Assembly: GCF_900102195.1 (NCBI RefSeq)
Contig: NZ_FNBE01000003.1
Location: forward strand, 124,001-188,000
Origin: Pseudonocardia oroxyli
GTDB taxonomy: Bacteria; Actinomycetota; Actinomycetes; Mycobacteriales; Pseudonocardiaceae
Direction: 5' to 3'
DNA length: 64,000 nt
Shown: in pieces, positions 49,917 through 64,000 of the stretch
Layout: each line of letters begins with the position of its first letter
Position numbering within the stretch: the first letter of the stretch is position 1
Position numbers and translations under genes: made by a program
Notes under the pieces: generated by a model
Databases searched by the model: none
What the model was told of the DNA's origin: nothing
What the model saw: the letters and a program-made list of their open reading frames with translations, nothing else

Positions 49917-50153
49917 CTAGGCCCCGACCTTCACCAGCAGGCCGGTTCCGATGATCGACACGACCCAGATCGCCGCGGTGAACAGCGTGAGCCGGTCCAG
50001 GTTCTTCTCCGCGACCGACGAACCGGAGAGGCTGGACTGCACGCCACCGCCGAACAGGCTCGACAGGCCGCCGCCGCGACCGCGGTGCAGCAGGATCAGC
50101 AGCACCAGCAGCACGCTGGAGACGATCAGCACGATCTGAAGTGCGAGGACCAT
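49917..50153 (-). CDS. secG: SecG, preprotein translocase subunit
   Basis: 78 aa with two membrane segments (about 3-22 and 56-75), separated by the conserved HRGRGGGLSSLFGGG loop. Part of SecYEG. Follows tpiA on the same strand after a 211-bp gap with a large hairpin. Confidence 0.95.
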   Translation of the reverse strand: MVLALQIVLIVSSVLLVLLILLHRGRGGGLSSLFGGGVQSSLSGSSVAEKNLDRLTLFTAAIWVVSIIGTGLLVKVGA

Positions 50154-50290
50154 TCCACCCTCTCAAACCCACGGACGGTAGGAACGTCAAGCCTACCCGC
50201 GCCCGCGGCCGTCGTATCCGGAGGGTCGAATCCGCAGCACGCCCCGTTACCCGTCCGGTCGACGGTCGAGCCCGCCTCCCGGTTCCGAGA

Positions 50291-50341
50291 CGGCGAACGG
50301 CGCGTTCGCTCACCAGGTGTGAGCCAACGCGCCGTTCGCCG
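50291..50341. terminator. 51-bp hairpin between tpiA and secG
   Basis: The arm CGGCGAACGGCGCGTT (50291-50306) pairs with AACGCGCCGTTCGCCG (50326-50341), and the inner GCTCAC pairs with GTGAGC. It lies 24 bp after the tpiA stop, fitting a terminator or processing site ending the gap-pgk-tpiA unit ahead of secG. A palindromic extragenic repeat is the alternative. Confidence 0.65.
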
Positions 50342-50364
50342 ACACGAGCGCCGGAGCCCGAGGA

Positions 50365-51139
50365 CTACGGCAGCGGGCCGCCCGCCGCGATCGCGCTGAG
50401 CTGCGCGAACTCGTCCCCGTCGAGGCTCGCCCCGCCGACCAGTGCGCCGTCGACGTCCGCCTCGGCGACGATCTCGCCGACGTTCTTCGCCTTGACCGAG
50501 CCGCCGTAGAGGATCCGGATGCCGTCCGCCGTGGCGGAGCCGTACAGCTCGCGCACCTGCTCGCGCAGGGCGTGGCAGACCTCCTGGGCGTCCGCCGGGG
50601 AGGCGACCTTCCCTGTGCCGATCGCCCAGATCGGCTCGTAGGCCACGACGACCTCGGCGATCTGCTCGGGCGTGACCTTCTCCAACGCCGCCACCAGCTG
50701 CGCGGTGGTGTGGCTGACCTGGGCGCCGGACTCCCGGACGTCCAGGCCCTCGCCGACGCACAGGATGGGCTTGAGCCCGTGCCGGAGCGCGGCGTGCACC
50801 TTGCTGTTGACGACCTGGTCGTCCTCGCCGTGGATCTCCCGACGCTCCGAGTGCCCGACCACCACGTAGGTGCAGCCGAGCTTCGCCAGCATGGCGCCGG
50901 AGATGTCCCCGGTGTAGGCGCCGGAGTCGTACGGCGACAGGTCCTGCGCGCCGTGGACGAGCTTGAGCTTGTCCCCGTCGATCAGGGTCTGCACGCTGCG
51001 GATGTCCGTGAAGGGCGGGATCACCGCGACGTCCACGTGGTCGTAGTACTTCAGCGGCAACGCGAAGGCGATCTTCTGCACCAGCCCGATGGCCTCGAGG
51101 TGGTTCAGGTTCATCTTCCAGTTGCCCGCGATCAGGGGC

Positions 51140-51150
<11 letters not shown>
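50365..51150 (-). CDS. tpiA: Triosephosphate isomerase
   Basis: 261 aa TIM barrel. GNWKMN (9-14), catalytic His in VGHSERR (about 99-105), catalytic Glu in [11 protein letters not shown] (about 169-179) and the phosphate-binding YGGSVK. ATG at 51150 overlaps the pgk stop by 11 bp. Confidence 0.97.
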
Positions 51151-53382
<2,232 letters not shown>

Positions 53383-53403
53383 TCACTGCGTATGACCTGC
53401 GCA

Positions 53404-54387
53404 TCACGCCTCTTCCAGCATCTCCGGGGTGACGGCCGACTCGGTGTCCGGGATGCCCAGGTCGGCGGCCCGCTTGTCCGCCATGTGCAGCAGCCTGCGG
53501 ATCCGGCCCGCCACGGCGTCCTTCGTCATGGGCGGGTCGGCGAGCTGGCCGAGCTCCTCGAGCGAGGCCTGGGTGTGCTCGGCGCGCAGCCTGCCCGCGG
53601 CGAGGAGGTGGTCGGGCACGTCGTCCGCGAGGATCTCCAGGGCCCGCTGGACCCGGGCGGCCGCGGCCACCGCGGCGCGGGCCGAGCGGCGCAGGTTGGC
53701 GTCGTCGAAGTTCGCGAGCCGGTTGGCCGTGGCCCGGACCTCGCGGCGCATCCGCCGCTCCTCCCAGGCCAGCACGCACTCGTGGGCACCCATCCGGGTC
53801 AGCAGCACGCCGATGGCGTCCCCGTCCCGGACGACGACGCGGTCCGCCCCCCGGACCTCGCGCGCCTTCGCCGTGACCCCGAGCCGCCGCGCCGAGCCGA
53901 CGAGCGCCAGCGCGGCCTCCGGGCCCGGGCAGGTCACCTCCAGCGCGGAGCTGCGTCCGGGCTCGGTCAGCGAGCCGTGCGCGAGGAAGGCCCCCCGCCA
54001 GGCGGCCTCGGCGTCCTCCAGGTCCCCGGACACGACGGCGGGCGGCAGCCCGCGCACCGGACGTCCGCGCTGGTCCAGCAGGCCGGTCTGCCGGGCCAGG
54101 CCCTCGCCGTCCCGCACCACGCGCAGCACGTAGCGGTTCCCCCGGCGCAGCCCGCCCGCGGTGATCACGTGCGCCTCGACCTGGTGCCCGTAGAGGTCGT
54201 GGATGTCCTTGCGCAGCCGCCGCGCGACCGAGCCGGTGTCCACCTCCGCCTCGATCACGACCCGCCCGCCGACGATGTGCAGGCCGCCCGCGAAGCGCAG
54301 CAGGGACGCGACCTCCGCCTTCCGGCAGGACGGCTTGTTCACGGTGAGCCTCGACAGCTCGTCCTTCACCGCCGCGGTCATCGCCAT
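53404..54387 (-). CDS. whiA: WhiA, sporulation/cell division regulator
   Basis: 327 aa. LAGLIDADG-homing-endonuclease-like N-terminal domain lacking nuclease residues, then a C-terminal HTH ([29 protein letters not shown]). DNA-binding protein conserved in Gram-positives; in Streptomyces it acts with WhiB. ATG at 54387, overlapping yvcK by 10 bp; ATG at 54381 is an alternative. Confidence 0.96.
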   Translation of the reverse strand: MAMTAAVKDELSRLTVNKPSCRKAEVASLLRFAGGLHIVGGRVVIEAEVDTGSVARRLRKDIHDLYGHQVEAHVITAGGLRRGNRYVLRVVRDGEGLARQTGLLDQRGRPVRGLPPAVVSGDLEDAEAAWRGAFLAHGSLTEPGRSSALEVTCPGPEAALALVGSARRLGVTAKAREVRGADRVVVRDGDAIGVLLTRMGAHECVLAWEERRMRREVRATANRLANFDDANLRRSARAAVAAAARVQRALEILADDVPDHLLAAGRLRAEHTQASLEELGQLADPPMTKDAVAGRIRRLLHMADKRAADLGIPDTESAVTPEMLEEA

Positions 54388-55346
54388 GCCTGCGCCTCCC
54401 CCTCGTTCTCCACCTGCACGAACACCTCGCGCAGCGCCACCGCCAGCGCCGCGGGCTCGTGCCTGGGCACGAGCGGGTCCGCCGCCGCGACCGGTGCCAG
54501 GTGCACCCGGCCGCCCTCCTCCATCATCGCCCGTGCCGCCTGGCGCAGCCGACGGGGTACCGCTACCGCCGCCCCGTCCGCCACCACGGCGTGCAGACGG
54601 AGGTCGGGGGCATGGGCCGCCAGCACGGCCAGGTGCTGCTCCGGGCTGAAGTCCGGGGTCTCCCCCGGCTCCGGGGCGAGGTTCAGCACGACGACGCGCC
54701 GCGCCGCCGTCTCCACCAGCGCCGCGTGCAGGGCCGGGACCAGCAGGTGCGGGAGCACCGAGGTGAACCACGAGCCCGGCCCGAGCACCACGACGTCCGC
54801 CGACCGGATGACCTCGACCGCCTGGTCGCACGCCGGGGGCTGCGCCGGGTGGAGCCACACCCGTTCCACCCGCCCCGGGGTCGACGCCACGGCGACCTGG
54901 CCGCGGATCCGGTGCAGGCCCCCCGGCTCGCCGAGCCCGCTCACCTCCGCCTCGATGTCCAGCGGCACGGTGCTCATCGGCAGCACCCGCCCGCGGACGC
55001 CGAGCAGGCCGCTCATCGCGTCCAGCGCGGCCACCGGGTCGCCGGTGGTCTCCATCAGGCCGGCCAGCATCAGGTTGCCGACGGCGTGCCCCGCCAACGC
55101 CCCCGTGCCGCCGAAGCGGTGCTGCACGAGCGCCGCCCAGCGGTCGGAGTCGGCGAGCGCGGCCAGCGCCATCCGCAGGTCCCCGGGCGGCAGCAGGCCG
55201 CCCAGCTCGCGGCGGATCCGCCCGGACGAGCCGCCGTCGTCCGCCACCGTGACGACGGCCGTGACGTCCGTGACCTCCGGCAGCCGCCGCAACGCCGTCA
55301 GCGTGGCGGCCAGCCCGTGGCCGCCGCCGAGCGCGACGGCCCTCAT
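54378..55346 (-). CDS. yvcK: YvcK/CofD-like gluconeogenesis factor
   Basis: 322 aa. [18 protein letters not shown] (5-22) and [13 protein letters not shown] (about 36-48) match the UDP-sugar-binding YvcK family (CuvA in mycobacteria), required for carbon-source adaptation and envelope synthesis. ATG at 55346 overlaps the rapZ stop. Confidence 0.95.
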   Translation of the reverse strand: MRAVALGGGHGLAATLTALRRLPEVTDVTAVVTVADDGGSSGRIRRELGGLLPPGDLRMALAALADSDRWAALVQHRFGGTGALAGHAVGNLMLAGLMETTGDPVAALDAMSGLLGVRGRVLPMSTVPLDIEAEVSGLGEPGGLHRIRGQVAVASTPGRVERVWLHPAQPPACDQAVEVIRSADVVVLGPGSWFTSVLPHLLVPALHAALVETAARRVVVLNLAPEPGETPDFSPEQHLAVLAAHAPDLRLHAVVADGAAVAVPRRLRQAARAMMEEGGRVHLAPVAAADPLVPRHEPAALAVALREVFVQVENEGEAQAWR

Positions 55347-56215
55347 TCGCGGCCCAGGTCGCGGTGCGTCACCGACACCGCCACCCCCTCGGCACCGGCC
55401 AGCCGCCGCGCCAGCTCCTCCGCGACGGCCACGCTGCGGTGCTTGCCGCCCGTGCACCCCACCGCGACGGTGAGATAGCGCTTGCCCTCCCGCCGGTACC
55501 CGGCGCCGACCAGCGACAACAGGCCGAGGTACTGGGTGAGGAACTCCTCGGCACCCTCCTGCGAGAGCACGTAGTCCGACACCGCCGCGTCTCGCCCCGT
55601 CTGCTCGCGCAGCTCCGGGATCCAGTGCGGGTTGGGCAGGAACCGCATGTCGACGACGAGGTCCGCGTCGAGCGGCAGGCCGTACTTGTAGCCGAAGGAC
55701 AGCAGGTTGACCCGGGTCGGCTCCGGCGCACCCGTCTCGAAGCCCTGCTCGATCCGGCTGCGCAGCTGGTGCACCGACAACGTCGAGGTGTCGACGACCA
55801 GGTCGGCGGCCTCGCGCAGCGGGCGCAGCAGCGCGCGCTCGGCGGTGATCCCGTCCGCGAGCCTGCCGTCCCCCTGCAGCGGGTGGCCGCGGCGGTTCGC
55901 CTCGAACCGGCGCACCAGCACCGCGTCCGCGGCCTCCAGGAACAGCAGCCGCGGCTTGTAGCCGCGCGCGTCCAGATCCTTGATCACCGCGGCCAGGTCG
56001 CGGGTGAAGGCCCGGCTGCGGACGTCCATGACCACCGCGATCCGGGTGACCTCACCGCTGGAGCGGGCCCCGAGGTCGACCATGGTGGCGATCAGCTCGG
56101 GCGGCAGGTTGTCCACGACGAACCAGCCGAGGTCCTCCAGGACCTTCGCCGCGGTGCTGCGCCCGGCGCCCGACAGGCCGCTGACCAGGGCGACCTCGAT
56201 GCCCGCGTCACTCAC
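55343..56215 (-). CDS. rapZ: RapZ-family nucleotide-binding protein
   Basis: 290 aa. Walker A-like GLSGAGRST (13-21) has Arg19 where most P-loops have Lys, which is usual in actinobacterial members. C-terminal [18 protein letters not shown] is the RapZ domain signature. In E. coli RapZ controls amino-sugar RNA decay; the actinobacterial role is unclear. GTG start; overlaps uvrC by 8 bp. Confidence 0.93.
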   Translation of the reverse strand: MSDAGIEVALVSGLSGAGRSTAAKVLEDLGWFVVDNLPPELIATMVDLGARSSGEVTRIAVVMDVRSRAFTRDLAAVIKDLDARGYKPRLLFLEAADAVLVRRFEANRRGHPLQGDGRLADGITAERALLRPLREAADLVVDTSTLSVHQLRSRIEQGFETGAPEPTRVNLLSFGYKYGLPLDADLVVDMRFLPNPHWIPELREQTGRDAAVSDYVLSQEGAEEFLTQYLGLLSLVGAGYRREGKRYLTVAVGCTGGKHRSVAVAEELARRLAGAEGVAVSVTHRDLGRE

Positions 56216-58172
56216 CGGCGCTGCCCTGGAGCGCGCTGACGACAGCCTCGGCGGTGCGCTTGCCGAACCCGGGCAGCCCGGCGATCTCGTCGACGTCCGC
56301 GGCCTTGAGCTTCTTCATGGACCCGAAGTGCTTCAGCAGTGCCTGCCTGCGCGCGGGCCCGAGGCCCGGCACCCCGTCGAGCTCGGAGGCGACCATGCCC
56401 TTGGAACGACGCTGCCGGTGATAGGTGATGGCGAAGCGGTGTGCCTCGTCCCGCGCGCGCTGCAGGAGGTAGAGCCCCTCGCTGGTCCGGGAGAGGATCA
56501 CCGGGTCCGGGTCGGCGGGTAGCCACACCTCCTCCAGGCGCTTGGCCAGCCCGCACAGCGCGACGTCGGTGATCCCCAGCTCCGCCAGCACGTCCGCCGC
56601 CGCCTCGACCTGCGGCTGCCCGCCGTCGACGACGAGGAGGTTGGGCGCGTAGGCGAACTTCTTGGGACGGCCGGTGGTCGGGTCGATCCCGGTGCGCACC
56701 TTGGCGCCGAACTCGGGCTCGGGCGCGATCTCGTCGCTGTGCGTCGGCTGGTTCTCGCTCAGGTACCGCTTGAACCGGCGGCGGACGACCTCGGCGATGG
56801 ACGCGACGTCTCCCCCCTCCGCGCCGTCTCGCACCTCGAAGCGCCGGTACTCGGACTTCTTGGCCAGACCGTCCTCGAACACCACCAGGCTGGCCACCAC
56901 GTTCGTGCCCTGCACGTGGCTGACGTCGATGCACTCGATCCGCAGGGGCGCCTCGTCGAGGCCCAGGGCGTCCTGCAGCTCCTGCAGTGCGGCGCTGCGG
57001 GCCGTGAGGTCGCCCGCGCGGCGCAGCTTGTGCTGGGTGAACGCCTCCTTCGCGTTCCGCTCGACGGTCTCGGCGAGCGCGCGCTTGTCGCCGCGCTGCG
57101 GGACCCGCAGGCTCACCCGGGAGCCGCGCAGCCCGGTGAGCCACTGCTGCAGGGCCTCGGCGTCCGCGGGCAGCTGCGGGACCAGGATCTCCCGCGGGAT
57201 GGGGTTGTCCGGCTGGTCGGCCGCGCCCTCGGAGGAGTCACCGTAGAACTGGGTCACGAACCGCTCGACGAGCGCGGGGGTGTCCGGCGTCTCGTCCGTC
57301 TTGTCGATCACCCAGCCGCGCTGGCCGCGGACCCGCCCGCCGCGCACGTGGAAGATCTGGACGGCGGCCTCCAGCTCGTCCTGGGCGAACGCGACGACGT
57401 CCGCGTCCGTGCCGTCCCCGAGCACCACGGCCTGGCGCTCCATGGCCCGCTTGAGCGCGCCGATGTCGTCTCGCAGGCGGGCGGCCTTCTCGAACTCCAG
57501 GTCCTCCGACGCCTGCTGCATCCGCCGCTCGAGCTCGCGGACCATGCGGTCGGTGCGGCCGGAGAGGAACTCGGCGAAGTCCTCGACGATCCCGCGGTGC
57601 TCGTCCGCGGTGACCCGCCCGACGCAGGGCGCCGAGCACTTGTCGATGTACCCCAGCAGGCAGGGGCGGCCGATCTGGCCGTGCCGCTTGAACACCCCGG
57701 CGCTGCAGGTCCGCGCCGGGAACACGCGCAACAGCAGGTCGAGGGTCTCGCGGATCGCCCAGGCGTGGGCGTACGGGCCGAAGTACCGGACCCCCTTGCG
57801 GCGCGGGCCGCGGTAGACGTGCAGCCGCGGGAACTCCTCGTTCATCGTCACGGCCAGCACCGGGTAGGTCTTGTCGTCCCGGTACCGGACGTTGAACCGC
57901 GGGTCGTACTCCTTGATCCAGTTGTACTCGAGCTGGAGCGCCTCGACCTCGGTGCCGACGACCGTCCACTGCACGTGCGCCGCGGTGGTGACCATCTGGC
58001 GGGTGCGCGGGTGCAGGCCCGCGATGTCCGCGAAGTAGGAGTTCAGCCGCTGCCGCAGGCTTTTGGCCTTGCCGACGTAGATGACCCGGCCCTGCGGGTC
58101 GGAGAAGCGGTACACGCCGGGGGCCTCGGGGATCGTCCCCGGGGCCGGGCGGTAGGTGGCGGGGTCCGGCAT
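56208..58172 (-). CDS. uvrC: Excinuclease ABC subunit UvrC
   Basis: 654 aa. GIY-YIG nuclease at the N-terminus ([25 protein letters not shown]), UVR motif near residues 200-240, RNase H-like second nuclease ([30 protein letters not shown]), and C-terminal helix-hairpin-helix pair. Makes both incisions in nucleotide excision repair. ATG at 58172 fits the family start; one at 58199 adds nine residues. Confidence 0.96.
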   Translation of the reverse strand: MPDPATYRPAPGTIPEAPGVYRFSDPQGRVIYVGKAKSLRQRLNSYFADIAGLHPRTRQMVTTAAHVQWTVVGTEVEALQLEYNWIKEYDPRFNVRYRDDKTYPVLAVTMNEEFPRLHVYRGPRRKGVRYFGPYAHAWAIRETLDLLLRVFPARTCSAGVFKRHGQIGRPCLLGYIDKCSAPCVGRVTADEHRGIVEDFAEFLSGRTDRMVRELERRMQQASEDLEFEKAARLRDDIGALKRAMERQAVVLGDGTDADVVAFAQDELEAAVQIFHVRGGRVRGQRGWVIDKTDETPDTPALVERFVTQFYGDSSEGAADQPDNPIPREILVPQLPADAEALQQWLTGLRGSRVSLRVPQRGDKRALAETVERNAKEAFTQHKLRRAGDLTARSAALQELQDALGLDEAPLRIECIDVSHVQGTNVVASLVVFEDGLAKKSEYRRFEVRDGAEGGDVASIAEVVRRRFKRYLSENQPTHSDEIAPEPEFGAKVRTGIDPTTGRPKKFAYAPNLLVVDGGQPQVEAAADVLAELGITDVALCGLAKRLEEVWLPADPDPVILSRTSEGLYLLQRARDEAHRFAITYHRQRRSKGMVASELDGVPGLGPARRQALLKHFGSMKKLKAADVDEIAGLPGFGKRTAEAVVSALQGSAGE

Positions 58173-58400
58173 GGCGCGTCCCAGAGTAGAACCGGGCACC
58201 GACGGTCCGTGGCGCGGAGTGCCTGCGAGGCGGTGACGGCGAGGGTGTATCCGGGGCCCGTGGTCGCTGTGGGTGCCGGGCTCGTTACCGTGCGGATGCT
58301 GTGGAGGGAGGGCTGCGGTGGGTGGTCGTGGATGCGGGTCCGTCGGAGGCTGTCGGTGCGGTGCGGTAGACCCTCGAACACCTGATCGAAGGAGCCCCTC

Positions 58401-59183
58401 ATGACCGCCACCACTCCCGGCACCTCACCCGGCACCTCACCCGGCACCTCACCCGGCACCGAGGCCCGCACCGATCGCCTGGAGCGGGTCCGCAAGCTGT
58501 TGGCCAAGGCCGAGCGGGCGGGCACGCCGGAGGAGGCCGAGACCTACAACGCCAAGGCCGTCGAGCTCATGGCGCGACACGGGATCGACGAGGCGCTGCT
58601 GTCCGCGAGCCTGGGCGCGGGCGACCCGCGGCGGGACGCGATCGGCGTGCTGCGGGTCGCGATGGAGGACCCGTACTCCGGCGGCAAGGCCCGGCTGCTC
58701 GGCTGGATCGCCGCGGCGCTGCGCTGCCGGTGGATCATGCACGGGGCGGTCGGGGGCAAGGTGGCGGCGGTGACCGTGTTCGGGTTCGCCTCGGACCGCG
58801 AACGGGTCGAGCTGCTCTACACCTCGCTGCTGCTGCAGGCCACGGGCCAGCTCGTCCGGCTGCGACCACCGGATCCCTGGGAGTCCGTGGCCGCCTACCG
58901 GCGGTCCTGGCTGCAGGGCTTCGCCGCGCAGGTGCACCAGCGGCTGCTGCTCGCCGAGACCGAGGCGGTGCAGACCACGCCCGGCGGGGGCGCCGAGCTG
59001 GTCCTCGCCGACCGCGGCACCCAGGTGGACCGGGCGTACGCGGAGGCCTTCCCCACCCTGGGCCGGGCCCGGCGCCCGAGCCTGTCCGGCAGCGGTTTCA
59101 CCCACGGCGCCGCAGCGGGCGCCCGCGCCGACCTCGGCGGCCCGGCCGTCGACACCCGCTCGCGCCCCCAACTCGGCGCCTGA
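58401..59183 (+). CDS. DUF2786 domain protein with N-terminal GTSP repeats
   Basis: 260 aa. After MTATTP come three GTSP repeats from a 12-bp tandem repeat (58419-58460). Residues about 25-66 form the DUF2786 domain ([35 protein letters not shown]). The rest is alpha-rich and includes a [16 protein letters not shown] central part. DUF2786 proteins are common in actinomycetes and phages with unknown role. ATG at 58401 follows GGAG. Confidence 0.85.
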   Translation: MTATTPGTSPGTSPGTSPGTEARTDRLERVRKLLAKAERAGTPEEAETYNAKAVELMARHGIDEALLSASLGAGDPRRDAIGVLRVAMEDPYSGGKARLLGWIAAALRCRWIMHGAVGGKVAAVTVFGFASDRERVELLYTSLLLQATGQLVRLRPPDPWESVAAYRRSWLQGFAAQVHQRLLLAETEAVQTTPGGGAELVLADRGTQVDRAYAEAFPTLGRARRPSLSGSGFTHGAAAGARADLGGPAVDTRSRPQLGA

Positions 59184-59186
59184 CCC

Positions 59187-59457
59187 GCGAGCGGGACAGG
59201 AGCGCACCCGCGAGAGCGCTCGGGTGACGCTCGTCGGACACGGATCACGCGAGCGACACAGGAGCGCACCTGCGATCACACTCCCGTGACACTCGTCGAG
59301 TGGGACCGGAGCGCACTTCGCGGAGCGCTCCCGTGACGCTCGACGGGCGCGACAGGAGCGTTGCCGCGGCAGCGCTCGCGTCACGCTCGTCGGACACGGA
59401 TGCGCGAGGGGGACGGGAGCGTTCACGCGCGAGCGCTCCGGTGACGCTCGGCGGGCG
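59187..59457. repeat. Five tandem hairpin repeats between DUF2786 and HAD-like genes
   Basis: Copies anchored by GGAGCG at 59199, 59261, 59308, 59355 and 59416 (GGAGC at the last), with steps of 62, 47, 47 and 61 bp. Most read GACAGGAGCG, a short loop, GCGCTC and GTGACGCTCG. GGAGCG and CGCTC pair, giving a hairpin each. The two longer steps contain an extra TCGGACACGGAT block. It is a different family from the 63-bp units at 1-2462. It fills the whole gap between two convergent genes. Confidence 0.85.
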
Positions 59458-59459
59458 GG

Positions 59460-60233
59460 TCAGGCCGGGAGGGCGAGGAGTCGGGCGGCCGCGTCGGGCA
59501 GGGTGGTGGCGGTGACGTGGGGCGGTGTCACGGTGCTGGGCAGTCGCTCGCCCTCGCGCAGCACCAGGGCGCCGACCAGCCCGGCCTTCTGCGCGCCGTG
59601 CACGAGGAAGGGCTGGGTGGACACGAAGGCCGTGGTGGCGGGGTCGACCCGGGCGGCGGCGCAGGCCAGGTGGAAGGCGTCGGGGTGCGGGGGCACGGCG
59701 GCGAGGTCGTCGGTCGCCACGGTGCCGCGCAGGAAGGAACGCAGACCGGTCGCGTCCAGGGCGCCCGCGACCGACTCCCCCGCACCGTGTGCGAGGGCCC
59801 ACGCCGGCACGCGGGACCGGGCGAACGCGACGAGCGCGGGCTCGGCGTCCGGGTGACGGGGCAGCGTGTCCAGGCCGGCGAGGACGTGCGCGGCGGCGTC
59901 GTCGGACAGCGTCGGGCCCCCGACCGCGTGCAGCGCGTCCCGCAGGACCTCGGCGAAGGCCGAGCGGGTCCCCGTGAGCGCGAGCGCGGTGCCGTCGCGC
60001 GCGGCGCGGGCGAGCACGATGTCGAGCTCGTGCTCGGCCCGCCCGACCTCCCGGAAGCGCCGGCGCAGGGCCTCGACCCGCAGCAGCGTGCCGTGCACCT
60101 CGACGAGCACCGCCCGGGGCCGCCGGACGCGCTCCGTCTCCGGCGGGGTCGCGGGCGTCCGCCCGCGCACGGCGGCGGAGCGACCACCCCGCCGGACGTG
60201 TCGGGTGTCCGTTCCGCCCAGCCCGATACTCAT
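59460..60233 (-). CDS. HAD-superfamily-like protein lacking catalytic residues
   Basis: 257 aa. Matches the haloacid dehalogenase type II layout, but the signature AVLVEVHGTLL (41-51) has E45 instead of the nucleophilic Asp. The usual KPDP motif is VPPHPDAFHLA, lacking Lys, and the DDN/D motif reads VSTQPFLVHGAQKAGL, lacking Asp. Arginine-rich N-terminus of about 35 residues. It is probably an inactive, binding or decaying paralogue. The ATG at 60233 is the longest start; a shorter one near residue 40 cannot be excluded. Confidence 0.7.
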   Translation of the reverse strand: MSIGLGGTDTRHVRRGGRSAAVRGRTPATPPETERVRRPRAVLVEVHGTLLRVEALRRRFREVGRAEHELDIVLARAARDGTALALTGTRSAFAEVLRDALHAVGGPTLSDDAAAHVLAGLDTLPRHPDAEPALVAFARSRVPAWALAHGAGESVAGALDATGLRSFLRGTVATDDLAAVPPHPDAFHLACAAARVDPATTAFVSTQPFLVHGAQKAGLVGALVLREGERLPSTVTPPHVTATTLPDAAARLLALPA

Positions 60234-60407
60234 CCCGCCGCCTCACCCTCGGGCGCCGTTGCCCGAGTCGGTCGATCAGCTCTCCGCACGCGCGTGGTCA
60301 CGCTGCGTTCGATCTCCGCGCCAGAGGAGTGTGGGGCCGGCCGACCGCGCGGGCCGGGACGCGGGCGGAATGGGAGCCCAGCGGTCAGGCGGGGTCGCCC
60401 AAAGGGG

Positions 60408-60881
60408 TCAGCGGTGGGCGGCGGCGTGCAGCGCCCGCACCTTCCGGATCGCGTCGACCGCGTGCTGCCGGTCCACCGCCTGGATCGCCAACACGGGCAG
60501 GTACTCGTAGTCCGGCAGGTCCAGCCGGGCCCAGGAGGCGCCGTCCGGGAACCCGACCCGCTCGACCACCGACCAGGGCAGGGTCTTCGCGAGCCCGACG
60601 TTGCGGACCTCGATGCCACGCTCGTCCGCCCGGACCCGCGGCCGCGCGAACAGCAGACACCCGGCCGCGACGAAGAGCCCGAACAGGACCATCGCCACCT
60701 GGTCGGCGAGCCGGAAGAACACGCCCGTCGCCGTGTTCCGCAGGATCACCGCGATCACCACGAAGACGACGATCGTCACCACCGCGGAGACCCAGCCCAG
60801 CCAGGACGCCAGCCGCGGCCGGACCGTCACCGCCCCCGGCCCCCGTCCGATCGGGGCCTCGACCCGCGCCGTCTCGTTCAT
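60408..60881 (-). CDS. PH-domain membrane protein
   Basis: 157 aa from ATG at 60881 (GTG at 60887 is the alternative). Two membrane segments (about 28-50 and 60-80), then a bacterial PH-like domain (VRADERGIEVRNVGLAKTLPWSVVERVGFPDGASWARLDLPD). Counterpart of the Rv1417-type membrane gene beside ribH. Function unknown. It begins just after the ribH stop. Confidence 0.88.
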   Translation of the reverse strand: MNETARVEAPIGRGPGAVTVRPRLASWLGWVSAVVTIVVFVVIAVILRNTATGVFFRLADQVAMVLFGLFVAAGCLLFARPRVRADERGIEVRNVGLAKTLPWSVVERVGFPDGASWARLDLPDYEYLPVLAIQAVDRQHAVDAIRKVRALHAAAHR

Positions 60882-60883
60882 GG

Positions 60884-61452
<569 letters not shown>

Positions 61453-61466
61453 GGAGCGGCCGGGCC

Positions 61467-62776
<1,310 letters not shown>

Positions 62777-62780
<4 letters not shown>

Positions 62781-63415
62781 TCCGCACCGTCCTTCGGTGT
62801 CGTCGATGTGGCAGCGCCGCCGAGGTAACCGGCGGTCATCTTCTCCACGTACTTCGCGAGCACGTCCACCTCGAGGTTGACGGGATCGCCGGGCCTGCGC
62901 AGGCCGAGGGTGGTGTCGGCGAGCGTCGTCGGGATGAGGGCCACGGTGAACGTGTCGCCGTCGGTGGCGGCCACGGTCAGCGACACGCCGTCGACCGTGA
63001 TCGAACCCTTCTCCACCACGTACTTCGCGAGCTCGGCCGGGAGGCTGAAGCGCACCTCGTCCGACCGCTCGCCGGGGGTGCGGGTCAGCAGCGTGCCGAC
63101 CCCGTCGACGTGGCCCTGCACGATGTGCCCGCCGAAGCGGCCGTTCGCCGCCAGCGCGCGCTCGAGGTTGACCTTCGCGCCCGCGACGGCCCCGCTGAGC
63201 GAGGTCCGCTTGAGGGTCTCGGGGACGAGCTCGAGGCGGAAGGTGTCCCCGCCGTCCGGCACCACGGCCGTGAGACAGCAGCCGTTCACCGCGATCGAGT
63301 CGCCGTGACCCGCGTCGGAGGAGACCAGCGGCCCCCGCACGGTCAGGACGACCACCTCGCCGGAGGACGCGACGTCGACGATCTCGCCGACCTCCTCCAC
63401 GATCCCCGTGAACAT
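62777..63415 (-). CDS. ribE: Riboflavin synthase alpha subunit
   Basis: 212 aa, two lumazine-binding barrel repeats. [13 protein letters not shown] starts the first, with [14 protein letters not shown], and [12 protein letters not shown] plus [12 protein letters not shown] belong to the second. Last step to riboflavin. ATG at 63415, 15 bp after the ribD stop. Confidence 0.96.
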
Positions 63416-63430
63416 CCCCTGTCCCTTCCG

Positions 63431-64000
63431 TCAGGCCGGCCGAGCGTCGACCAGCACGTCCGCGCCCACGACGCGGACCGTGTCCACCTGCAACCGAGCG
63501 ATGTCGCCGATCGTTCCCACCCCCGCGTCCCCCAGCGCGGCCGGGCCGGCACCGAGGAGCGCGGGCGCGAGGTACGCCAGCACCCGGTCGACCCGCCCGG
63601 CCTGCACGAACGCGCCCGCGAGCCGGGGGCCGCCCTCCAGCAGGACGTCCACGACACCACGGTCGGCGAGCGCCTTCAGCACGTCGTCGGGTGACTGTGT
63701 CCGCAGGTGTAGCACGTCCGGCGCGTCCAGTCGGGATCCTGTACGGAGGTCACTGTGGCCCACCACGACCCGCAGCGGCTGGCGCTCGCGGTCCGTGCCG
63801 TCCGGGTACCGGGCGGTGAGGGCCGGATCGTCCGCCCGCGCCGTCCCGGTGCCGACGACCACGGCGTCGACGTGCGAACGGAACTCGTGGACCTCGGCGC
63901 GGGCCTCGGGACCGGTGATCCACCGGCTCGTGCCGTCCGCGGCGGCGCTGCGGCCGTCGAGCGTCGCGGCGAACTTCCACGTGACGTGCGGACGCCCGGT
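63431..64000 (-). CDS. ribD: Riboflavin biosynthesis deaminase/reductase RibD, C-terminal part
   Basis: The gene runs off the right edge; only the reductase domain is visible. [49 protein letters not shown] and [14 protein letters not shown] are the reductase signatures. Reduces the deaminated pyrimidine intermediate. Order ribD-ribE-ribBA-ribH-PH gene on the minus strand. A riboswitch, if any, would lie beyond the window. Confidence 0.93.
   Translation of the reverse strand, partial: TGRPHVTWKFAATLDGRSAAADGTSRWITGPEARAEVHEFRSHVDAVVVGTGTARADDPALTARYPDGTDRERQPLRVVVGHSDLRTGSRLDAPDVLHLRTQSPDDVLKALADRGVVDVLLEGGPRLAGAFVQAGRVDRVLAYLAPALLGAGPAALGDAGVGTIGDIARLQVDTVRVVGADVLVDARPA

Noticed and set aside
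55343..56215. rapZ as a broken P-loop ATPase because Arg replaces Lys
   Set aside because: Arg at this P-loop position is usual in actinobacterial RapZ, and the rest of the protein is intact.

Overview
High-GC actinobacterial chromosome, most likely from the Pseudonocardiaceae (Pseudonocardia-like). The lineage call is inference. It rests on third-position GC bias, frequent GTG starts, actinobacterial marker proteins (WhiA, RbpA, OpcA, the MptB mannosyltransferase, SufR, the ergothioneine genes) and a gene order that largely follows the Mycobacterium tuberculosis Rv1409-Rv1474 region as I recall it (rib genes, uvrC-rapZ-yvcK-whiA, gap-pgk-tpiA-secG, the oxidative pentose phosphate block, ctaB/ctaA, mptB/sufR/suf, ABC-F). 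No rRNA, tRNA, IS element or CRISPR array was seen.

Layout. 1-2586: two arrays of 63-bp palindromic units (8 units each, the first running off the left edge) flank one gene for an AbiEi-like HTH plus DUF559 nuclease-fold protein. 2587-8186: a GH63 glucosylglycerate/mannosylglycerate hydrolase and a carbohydrate ABC importer. 8255-12671: egtABCD ergothioneine operon. 12826-18900: AcnR-like regulator, MFS and ABC exporters, a small HTH protein and an ABC-F ATPase. 19030-22526: SDR, lycopene cyclase, UspA and a class III adenylyl cyclase. 22614-28848: sufR-B-D-C-S-U-T operon with a SufR-type operator at its start. 28943-33319: mptB, an ABC-2 exporter and heme A synthase. 33350-37584: MFS, an S9 peptidase and heme O synthase ctaB. 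37834-46530: tkt, tal, a pgi-like gene, zwf, opcA, pgl and a NYN-like gene, supplying NADPH and pentose phosphates. 46618-49388: Lrp regulator, VOC protein, purT and a rhodanese. 49522-53325: rbpA, secG, tpiA, pgk, gap. 53404-58172: whiA, yvcK, rapZ, uvrC with overlapping ends. 58401-60233: DUF2786 gene, a hairpin repeat cluster and a HAD-fold protein lacking its catalytic residues. 60408-64000: PH-domain protein, ribH, ribBA, ribE and partial ribD.

Common themes are central carbon metabolism with NADPH supply, redox and iron-sulfur homeostasis (egt, suf, AcnR-like, rhodanese) and heme A synthesis. The least explained part is non-coding. There is the 63-bp palindrome system around the DUF559 gene, a three-copy 41-bp-period element at two separate convergent gene ends, and a 26-bp dispersed repeat shared by mptB and the pgi-like gene. 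Coordinates and start choices were read by eye; membrane segments and domain borders are approximate.
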